A DNA stretch of 64,000 bases from Patiria miniata (Eukaryota > Echinodermata > Asteroidea > Valvatida > Asterinidae). The stretch spans positions 21,638,927-21,702,926 of the forward strand of contig NW_024037063.1 of assembly GCF_015706575.1 (NCBI RefSeq), given 5' to 3'. Shown here piece by piece: positions 54,943 to 64,000 of the stretch. Position 1 is the stretch's first letter, and the number at the start of each line of letters is the position of its first letter. The notes under the pieces are model-generated. The model was not told the DNA's origin, did no database searches, and worked only from the letters and a program-made list of their open reading frames with translations. The translations under genes were made by a program, and so were the position numbers.

Positions 54943-55499
54943 AGTGACCATTGCTCTGATAGCGTATGTGTAGTTTCGGACCCCATTCCTATATTAAGAT
55001 TGCACTCACCCAAAACAGCTGACTAAAAGTAAATGACACTCGAAAGTAACATTCTGATATTTTTTTCCCATCTGAACAGCTGGTAAAAAAGACTTCTTCA
55101 ATATTTGCAGTTTTAAGTTTGTGTGCATAGGGCAGGACTTTGATTTTCAGTAAAAACTGATTGTGCATGTCTTTGAAATGTCAGTATGAAATAGTGTGAT
55201 GTGCGTAATAAATAGATTCTGACAATTGATCAATGAAAACATAAGAAAATGTTCAGATGAATTGACTGCATGCAGCGACATTTGTGCATGTGACGGTATT
55301 TATGTTTTTCAGCCTCACTATTTAACCCTCTACAGGATGTATTTAAAAAAAAAAAACCCAGGCAGGTACAATGACCAAGACGTTAAAGTTGCTCCATGTT
55401 AAAGGGTAGTCCATAACCTTTGCATTGACACCATATCTGCATCTCATCAGTCAGGGATGACCAAGCACGAGTGATTTCACAACAAAGGCCAACAAAGCC

Positions 55500-55676
55500 C
55501 AGGGGTGCGAAATCTCAGCTTTAAAGCTGATTTCAGCTTTTTTGGTTTTGGATTTCAGCTTTTTTCCCTCTCGTGCTGTGTACAAAAGTATAGGAGATTT
55601 CCAAAGTTCAGGGTTTTTTTTTACACCTTTTTCAGCTTTTTTCAGCTATTTTTATCAGTGGTCACTCACACCCCTG
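55500..55676. mobile_element. hAT-like MITE in tandem copy 1
   Basis: 177 bp, same family as 23372-23544, with ends CAGGGGTGCGA and TCACACCCCTG and a 6-bp duplication AAAGCC on both sides (55494-55499, 55677-55682). It was carried along when the 2.2 kb unit was amplified. Confidence 0.85.
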
Positions 55677-56284
55677 AAAGCCCTGTTTGCAAGTTTACAT
55701 GTAAGTTCACATGTCAGTGGTGAGATGAACCCACGTTAAAGCAACAACATCTCCAATGTACCTCTTTTCAATGCACATTGCACATCAACGGCACTTTCTT
55801 TGGACAGCTGAGAGTCCACCACTCATGCAGCAAATGTTGTCCATCATTTTGAAATCAATGATGCTCTGCCATCCGTGACCGAAGAGATGTCAATAAGATA
55901 TCACTAAAAAGCAAATGAACTACCCCTAAAGATGGGCCACTTTGACATTTTTGAAGATCCTAACCTTTACATATTAGCCCATCGTTTTTCGAAATACCAT
56001 TTTCTTGATGCATCCTGTTCATATGCATTGCAACCGTTAACTGACTTAAATTGTGTTCCAGATGAATTTTGTTTGTTCCGTTCTTCTTTCAACTCAAACA
56101 TATTCTGAATCCACACCGCTCCCCATTAATGGATCTTTTTCTCACTCTTCAACAGCGAACAACTTTATTTACCGTGTGGAACGTCATCCCACCTCATGAA
56201 TGGACTCCACCGTGACTACGCTTCTTGAGAGGTTGATATTAGCAGTGTTTTCAGCAGACTCTAAGGCCTGGATCTCGATTGGAT

Positions 56285-57115
56285 TGAGCGCTTGAACACT
56301 TGAACACTTGACCCGAGTTGACGACCCCAAGGCCTTGACCCAATGGTGCGGACCCACGGAATTGGCCTGAGTCTTTGGCCCACGGCCATGCTCCGAGTAT
56401 GTGGCGGTTTGACGGATGCCGTCACACGGACTGGCCCGAGTCATCGACCATGCCTTGACCCGAGGTGCCAAGCTACGGACTTGACCGGAGCCGTCGACCC
56501 GCGGCCTTGTGCAACTTGAACACTTGAACACTTGACCCGAGTTGATGTCCCCAAGGCCTTGACCCAATGGTGCGGACCGACGGAATTGGCCTGAGTCTTT
56601 AGCCAACGGCCATGCTCCGTGGAGGTGGCGGCCCACGGCCTTGCGCCGGGGTGTCGTCCTATGGACTGGCCCGAGTCATCGACCATGCCTTGACCCGAGG
56701 TGCCAAGCTACGGACTTGACCAGAGCCGTCAACCCGCGGCCTTGTGCAACTTGAACACTTGAACACTTGACCCGAGTTGATGACCCCAAGGCCTTGACCC
56801 AATGGTGCGGACCGACGGAATTGGCCTGAGTCTTTAGCCAACGGCCATGCTCCGTGGAGGTGGCGGCCCACGGAATTGGCCCGAGTCGGCGGCCCACGGC
56901 AAACTCCCGAGGTGCCGGCCCCCGGAACGGGCCCGAGTCGTCCATCGGCTCACGGCCTTTCGCCGGGGTGTCGTCCCACGGACTTGCTCGAGTCGTCGGC
57001 CCACGGCCTTGCGCCGGGGTGTCGTCCTACGGACTGGCCCGAGTCATCGACCATGCCTTGACCCGAGGTGCCGAGCTACGGACTTGACCAGAGCCGTCAA
57101 CCCGCGGCCTTGTGA
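56285..57115. repeat. GC-rich subrepeats inside the 2.2 kb unit
   Basis: The phrase CTTGAACACTTGAACACTTG begins near 56290, 56515 and 56751, giving subrepeats of about 224-236 bp. A second set of shorter repeats (CCCGAGTC, GGCCCACGGC, GCGCCGGGGTGTCGTCC) runs to about 57100. The same block occurs in each later copy (about 58490-59310, 60690-61510, 62890-63715). CpG-rich, unlike the flanks. Confidence 0.85.
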
Positions 57116-57700
57116 CCACTACCGTGAATGCTCTTTGGAATTCTTGTGGTGAGTTTTATTTTAGAAACAAAAAGAGACCTGTATATGAAGAAATATGATT
57201 CCTCGGGTGGTATTTTAACCCCCTCCACCCCACCCCCCCCCCCCCCCCGGCAAAATATACATTGCTTGATCTCCTATTAAAATATGAATTCTAAAGTCTA
57301 ACTTAAAGTACTCATTCTCAAATTGAAACTTTTCAATTTGAAAATTTCAGTAAAAACTGATTGTGCATGTCTTTGAAATGTCAGTATGAAATGGTGTGAT
57401 GTGCGTAATAAATAGATTCTGACAATTGATCAATGAAAACATAAGAAAATGTTCAGATGAATTGACTGCATGCAGCGACATTTGTGCATGTGACGGTATT
57501 TATGTTTTTCAGCCTCACTATTTAACCCTCTACAGGATGTATTTAAAAAAAAAAAAACCCAGGCAGGTACAATGACCAAGACGTTAAAGTTGCTCCATGT
57601 TAAAGGGTAGTCCATAACCTTTGCATTGACACCATATCTGCATCTCATCAGTCAGGGATGACCAAGCACGAGTGATTTCACAACAAAGGCCAACAAAGCC

Positions 57701-57877
57701 CAGGGGTGCGAAATCTCAGCTTTAAAGCTGATTTCAGCTTTTTTGGTTTTGGATTTCAGCTTTTTTCCCTCTCGTGCTGTGTACAAAAGTATAGGAGATT
57801 TCCAAAGTTCAGGGTTTTTTTTTACACCTTTTTCAGCTTTTTTCAGCTATTTTTATCAGTGGTCACTCACACCCCTG
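57701..57877. mobile_element. hAT-like MITE in tandem copy 2
   Basis: Identical in position and flanks to the copy at 55500. Confidence 0.85.
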
Positions 57878-59903
57878 AAAGCCCTGTTTGCAAGTTTACA
57901 TGTAAGTTCACATGTCAGTGGTGAGATGAACCCACGTTAAAGCAACAACATCTCCAATGTACCTCTTTTCAATGCACATTGCACATCAACGGCACTTTCT
58001 TTGGACAGCTGAGAGTCCACCACTCATGCAGCAAATGTTGTCCATCATTTTGAAATCAATGATGCTCTGCCATCCGTGACCGAAGAGATGTCAATAAGAT
58101 ATCACTAAAAAGCAAATGAACTACCCCTAAAGATGGGCCACTTTGACATTTTTGAAGATCCTAACCTTTACATATTAGCCCATCGTTTTTCGAAATACCA
58201 TTTTCTTGATGCATCCTGTTCATATGCATTGCAACCGTTAACTGACTTAAATTGTGTTCCAGATGAATTTTGTTTGTTCCGTTCTTCTTTCAACTCAAAC
58301 ATATTCTGAATCCACACCGCTCCCCATTAATGGATCTTTTTCTCACTCTTCAACAGCGAACAACTTTATTTACCGTGTGGAACGTCATCCCACCTCATGA
58401 ATGGACTTCACCGTGACTACGTTTCTTGAGAGGTTGATATTAGCAGTGTTTTCAGCAGACTCTAAGGCCTGGATCTCGATTGGATTGAGCGCTTGAACAC
58501 TTGAACACTTGACCCGAGTTGACGACCCCAAGGCCTTGACCCAATGGTGCGGACCCACGGAATTGGCCTGAGTCTTTGGCCCACGGCCATGCTCCGAGTA
58601 TGTGGCGGTTTGACGGATGCCGTCACACGGACTGGCCCGAGTCATCGACCATGCCTTGACCCGAGGTGCCAAGCTACGGACTTGACCGGAGCCGTCGACC
58701 CGCGGCCTTGTGCAACTTGAACACTTGAACACTTGACCCGAGTTGATGTCCCCAAGGCCTTGACCCAATGGTGCGGACCGACGGAATTGGCCTGAGTCTT
58801 TAGCCAACGGCCATGCTCCGTGGAGGTGGCGGCCCACGGCCTTGCGCCGGGGTGTCGTCCTATGGACTGGCCCGAGTCATCGACCATGCCTTGACCCGAG
58901 GTGCCAAGCTACGGACTTGACCAGAGCCGTCAACCCGCGGCCTTGTGCAACTTGAACACTTGAACACTTGACCCGAGTTGATGACCCCAAGGCCTTGACC
59001 CAATGGTGCGGACCGACGGAATTGGCCTGAGTCTTTAGCCAACGGCCATGCTCCGTGGAGGTGGCGGCCCACGGAATTGGCCCGAGTCGGCGGCCCACGG
59101 CAAACTCCCGAGGTGCCGGCCCCCGGAACGGGCCCGAGTCGTCCATCGGCTCACGGCCTTTCGCCGGGATGTCGTCCCACGGACTTGCTCGAGTCGTCGG
59201 CCCACGGCCTTGCGCCGGGGTGTCGTCCTACGGACTGGCCCGAGTCATCGACCATGCCTTGACCCGAGGTGCCGAGCTACGGACTTGACCAGAGCCGTCA
59301 ACCCGCGGCCTTGTGACCACTACCGTGAATGCTCTTTGGAATTCTTGTGGTGAGTTTTATTTTAGAAACAAAAAGAGACCTGTATATGAAGAAATATGAT
59401 TCCTCGGGTGGTATTTTAACCCCCTCCACCCCACCCCCCCCCCCCCCCCCCGGCAAAATATACATTGCTTGATCTCCTATTAAAATATGAATTCTAAAGT
59501 CTAACTTAAAGTACTCATTCTCAAATTGAAACTTTTCAATTTGAAAATTTCAGTAAAAACTGATTGTGCATGTCTTTGAAATGTCAGTATGAAATGGTGT
59601 GATGTGCGTAATAAATAGATTCTGACAATTGATCAATGAAAACATAAGAAAATGTTCAGATGAATTGACTGCATGCAGCGACATTTGTGCATGTGACGGT
59701 ATTTATGTTTTTCAGCCTCACTATTTAACCCTCTACAGGATGTATTTAAAAAAAAAAAAACCCAGGCAGGTACAATGACCAAGACGTTAAAGTTGCTCCA
59801 TGTTAAAGGGTAGTCCATAACCTTTGCATTGACACCATATCTGCATCTCATCAGTCAGGGATGACCAAGCACGAGTGATTTCACAACAAAGGCCAACAAA
59901 GCC

Positions 59904-60079
59904 CAGGGGTGCGAAATCTCAGCTTTAAAGCTGATTTCAGCTTTTTGGTTTTGGATTTCAGCTTTTTTCCCTCTCGTGCTGTGTACAAAAGTATAGGAGA
60001 TTTCCAAAGTTCAGGGTTTTTTTTTACACCTTTTTCAGCTTTTTTCAGCTATTTTTATCAGTGGTCACTCACACCCCTG
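59904..60079. mobile_element. hAT-like MITE in tandem copy 3
   Basis: Same as the others, one T shorter in an early T-run. Confidence 0.85.
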
Positions 60080-62098
60080 AAAGCCCTGTTTGCAAGTTTA
60101 CATGTAAGTTCACATGTCAGTGGTGAGATGAACCCACGTTAAAGCAACAACATCTCCAATGTACCTCTTTTCAATGCACATTGCACATCAACGGCACTTT
60201 CTTTGGACAGCTGAGAGTCCACCACTCATGCAGCAAATGTTGTCCATCATTTTGAAATCAATGATGCTCTGCCATCCGTGACCGAAGAGATGTCAATAAG
60301 ATATCACTAAAAAGCAAATGAACTACCCCTAAAGATGGGCCACTTTGACATTTTTGAAGATCCTAACCTTTACATATTAGCCCATCGTTTTTCGAAATAC
60401 CATTTTCTTGATGCATCCTGTTCATATGCATTGCAACCGTTAACTGACTTAAATTGTGTTCCAGATGAATTTTGTTTGTTCCGTTCTTCTTTCAACTCAA
60501 ACATATTCTGAATCCACACCGCTCCCCATTAATGGATCTTTTTCTCACTCTTCAACAGCGAACAACTTTATTTACCGTGTGGAACGTCATCCCACCTCAT
60601 GAATGGACTCCACCGTGACTACGCTTCTTGAGAGGTTGATATTAGCAGTGTTTTCAGCAGACTCTAAGGCCTGGATCTCGATTGGATTGAGCGCTTGAAC
60701 ACTTGAACACTTGACCCGAGTTGACGACCCCAAGGCCTTGACCCAATGGTGCGGACCCACGGAATTGGCCTGAGTCTTTGGCCCACGGCCATGCTCCGAG
60801 TATGTGGCGGTTTGACGGATGCCGTCACACGGACTGGCCCGAGTCATCGACCATGCCTTGACCCGAGGTGCCAAGCTACGGACTTGACCGGAGCCGTCGA
60901 CCCGCGGCCTTGTGCAACTTGAACACTTGAACACTTGACCCGAGTTGATGTCCCCAAGGCCTTGACCCAATGGTGCGGACCGACGGAATTGGCCTGAGTC
61001 TTTAGCCAACGGCCATGCTCCGTGGAGGTGGCGGCCCACGGCCTTGCGCCGGGGTGTCGTCCTATGGACTGGCCCGAGTCATCGACCATGCCTTGACCCG
61101 AGTGCCAAGCTACGGACTTGACCAGAGCCGTCAACCCGCGGCCTTGTGCAACTTGAACACTTGAACACTTGACCCGAGTTGATGACCCCAAGGCCTTGAC
61201 CCAATGGTGCGGACCGACGGAATTGGCCTGAGTCTTTAGCCAACGGCCATGCTCCGTGGAGGTGGCGGCCCACGGAATTGGCCCGAGTCGGCGGCCCACG
61301 GCAAACTCCCGAGGTGCCGGCCCCCGGAACGGGCCCGAGTCGTCCATCGGCTCACGGCCTTTCGCCGGGTGTCGTCCCACGGACTTGCTCGAGTCGTCGG
61401 CCCACGGCCTTGCGCCGGGGTGTCGTCCTACGGACTGGCCCGAGTCATCGACCATGCCTTGACCCGAGGTGCCGAGCTACGGACTTGACCAGAGCCGTCA
61501 ACCCGCGGCCTTGTGACCACTACCGTGAATGCTCTTTGGAATTCTTGTGGTGAGTTTTATTTTAGAAACAAAAAGAGACCTGTATATGAAGAAATATGAT
61601 TCCTCGGGTGGTATTTTAACCCCCTCCACCCCCCCCCCCCCCCCCCCGGCAAAATATACATTGCTTGATCTCCTATTAAAATATGAATTCTAAAGTCTAA
61701 CTTAAAGTACTCATTCTCAAATTGAAACTTTTCAATTTGAAAATTTCAGTAAAAACTGATTGTGCATGTCTTTGAAATGTCAGTATGAAATGGTGTGATG
61801 TGCGTAATAAATAGATTCTGACAATTGATCAATGAAAACATAAGAAAATGTTCAGATGAATTGACTGCATGCAGCGACATTTGTGCATGTGACGGTATTT
61901 ATGTTTTTCAGCCTCACTATTTAACCCTCTACAGGATGTATTTAAAAAAAAAAAACCCAGGCAGGTACAATGACCAAGACGTTAAAGTTGCTCCATGTTA
62001 AAGGGTAGTCCATAACCTTTGCATTGACACCATATCTGCATCTCATCAGTCAGGGATGACCAAGCACGAGTGATTTCACAACAAAGGCCAACAAAGCC

Positions 62099-62275
62099 CA
62101 GGGGTGCGAAATCTCAGCTTTAAAGCTGATTTCAGCTTTTTTGGTTTTGGATTTCAGCTTTTTTCCCTCTCGTGCTGTGTACAAAAGTATAGGAGATTTC
62201 CAAAGTTCAGGATTTTTTTTTACACCTTTTTCAGCTTTTTTCAGCTATTTTTATCAGTGGTCACTCACACCCCTG
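62099..62275. mobile_element. hAT-like MITE in tandem copy 4
   Basis: Same as the others, with a GGATTTT in place of GGGTTTT. Confidence 0.85.
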
Positions 62276-64000
62276 AAAGCCCTGTTTGCAAGTTTACATG
62301 TAAGTTCACATGTCAGTGGTGAGATGAACCCACGTTAAAGCAACAACATCTCCAATGTACCTCTTTTCAATGCACATTGCACATCAACGGCACTTTCTTT
62401 GGACAGCTGAGAGTCCACCACTCATGCAGCAAATGTTGTCCATCATTTTGAAATCAATGATGCTCTGCCATCCGTGACCGAAGAGATGTCAATAAGATAT
62501 CACTAAAAAGCAAATGAACTACCCCTAAAGATGGGCCACTTTGACATTTTTGAAGATCCTAACCTTTACATATTAGCCCATCGTTTTTCGAAATACCATT
62601 TTCTTGATGCATCCTGTTCATATGCATTGCAACCGTTAACTGACTTAAATTGTGTTCCAGATGAATTTTGTTTGTTCCGTTCTTCTTTCAACTCAAACAT
62701 ATTCTGAATCCACACCGCTCCCCATTAATGGATCTTTTTCTCACTCTTCAACAGCGAACACTTTATTTACCGTGTGGAACGTCATCCCACCTCATGAATG
62801 GACTCCACCGTGACTACGCTTCTTGAGAGGTTGATATTAGCAGTGTTTTCAGCAGACTCTAAGGCCTGGATCTCGATTGGATTGAGCGCTTGAACACTTG
62901 AACACTTGACCCGAGTTGACGACCCCAAGGCCTTGACCCAATGGTGCGGACCCACGGAATTGGCCTGAGTCTTTGGCCCACGGCCATGCTCCGAGTATGT
63001 GGCGGTTTGACGGATGCCGTCACACGGACTGGCCCGAGTCATCGACCATGCCTTGACCCGAGGTGCCAAGCTACGGACTTGACCGGAGCCGTCGACCCGC
63101 GGCCTTGTGCAACTTGAACACTTGAACACTTGACCCGAGTTGATGTCCCCAAGGCCTTGACCCAATGGTGCGGACCGACGGAATTGGCCTGAGTCTTTAG
63201 CCAACGGCCATGCTCCGTGGAGGTGGCGGCCCACGGCCTTGCGCCGGGGTGTCGTCCTATGGACTGGCCCGAGTCATCGACCATGCCTTGACCCGAGGTG
63301 CCAAGCTACGGACTTGACCAGAGCCGTCAACCCGCGGCCTTGTGCAACTTGAACACTTGAACACTTGACCCGAGTTGATGACCCCAAGGCCTTGACCCAA
63401 TGGTGCGGACCGACGGAATTGGCCTGAGTCTTTAGCCAACGGCCATGCTCCGTGGAGGTGGCGGCCCACGGAATTGGCCCGAGTCGGCGGCCCACGGCAA
63501 ACTCCCGAGGTGCCGGCCCCCGGAACGGGCCCGAGTCGTCCATCGGCTCACGGCCTTTCGCCGGTGGTGTCGTCCCACGGACTTGCTCGAGTCGTCGGCC
63601 CACGGCCTTGCGCCGGGGTGTCGTCCTACGGACTGGCCCGAGTCATCGACCATGCCTTGACCCCGAGGTGCCGAGCTACGGACTTGACCAGAGCCGTCAA
63701 CCCGCGGCCTTGTGACCACTACCGTGAATGCTCTTTGGAATTCTTGTGGTGAGTTTTATTTTAGAAACAAAAAGAGACCTGTATATGAAGAAATATGATT
63801 CCTCGGTGGTATTTTAACCCCCCCACCCCACCCCCCCCCCCCCCCCCGGCAAAATATACATTGCTTGATCTCCTATTAAATATGAATTCTAAAGTCTAAC
63901 TTAAAGTACTCATTCTCAAATTTGAAACTTTTCAATTTGAAAATTTCAGTAAAAACTGATTGTGCATGTCTTTGACAATGTCAGTATGAAATGGTGTGAT

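Larger units (their letters stand above)
55145..64000 (+). repeat. 2.2 kb tandem array, four full copies plus a partial, open at the right edge
   Basis: Copies start at about 55145, 57345, 59548, 61744 and 63944 (periods about 2,200, 2,203, 2,196, 2,200), taking the CAGTAAAAACTGATTGTG anchor. They are nearly identical. Differences are mostly in A- and C-runs and in rare single bases. Each holds a hAT-like MITE, an AT-rich middle, a GC-rich block of shorter repeats and a C-run before the next copy. Frames in the GC-rich block (up to about 200 codons, open on both strands) follow the repeats and have no domain. Confidence 0.93.

Noticed and set aside
56184-63752. Conserved 150-codon and longer frames in each 2.2 kb copy as a gene family
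   Set aside because: They follow GC-rich subrepeats, are open in several frames on both strands, and change frame with single-base indels among copies.
55145-64000. 2.2 kb units as an rDNA or 5S/snRNA cluster
   Set aside because: No sequence resembling rRNA, 5S or snRNA genes was found by eye in the unit.

Overview
The window looks like nuclear DNA of an invertebrate animal, most likely a marine deuterostome (amphioxus, echinoderm or hemichordate type). I base this on the mix of I/Nimb-like, CR1-like and other LINEs, a DIRS-type tyrosine-recombinase retroelement, a 2A-like NPGP motif at the head of the CR1-like element, and many short terminal-inverted-repeat elements. The group assignment is inference. 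There are no operons, rRNA, tRNA or CRISPR arrays. Almost all of the 64 kb is repeats of several ages. Only three short stretches look like possible host exons, and only one resembles a gene I recognise (TRMT2A).

Layout. 1-8.1 kb: at least three broken minus-strand copies of one I/Nimb-like LINE family (ORF1 with a zinc knuckle, endonuclease, reverse transcriptase, RNase H), two of them hit by ~0.5 kb elements at TTAA sites. 8.6-14.0 kb: an element with GGCC-plus-A-run ends, split by a 4.4 kb DIRS-like fossil. 14.4-22.6 kb: a 79-bp satellite with higher-order structure and diverged edges, interrupted by a 5'-truncated LINE and by a CR1-like LINE whose endonuclease is missing. 22.9-30.4 kb: low-coding DNA with a long hairpin, a hAT-like MITE, paired CTCF-like sites with CRE palindromes, a cluster of a 16-bp motif about every 190 bp, more MITEs, a candidate exon and a diverged ~150-bp tandem repeat.

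30.4-35.0 kb: a 4.6 kb segment with ~100-bp inverted ends and an imperfect 9-bp target duplication, inserted in a repeat whose empty site is visible nearby. It contains a short TRMT2A-like exon, a LINE and a MITE, the arrangement of a gene-fragment-carrying Mutator-like element. 35.0-46.0 kb: six tandem units of 1.24 or 1.9 kb, with a recent 3.15 kb block duplication and a pair of nested inverted-repeat elements in the first unit. 46.0-55.1 kb: mixed repeats, LINE remnants and one candidate minus-strand exon. 55.1-64.0 kb: four complete and one cut-off copy of a nearly identical 2.2 kb tandem unit that runs off the window.

The genes do not form a pathway. The window mainly records insertion and amplification, with nested insertions and empty sites giving relative order. 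Element families were named from motifs and memory without database searches.
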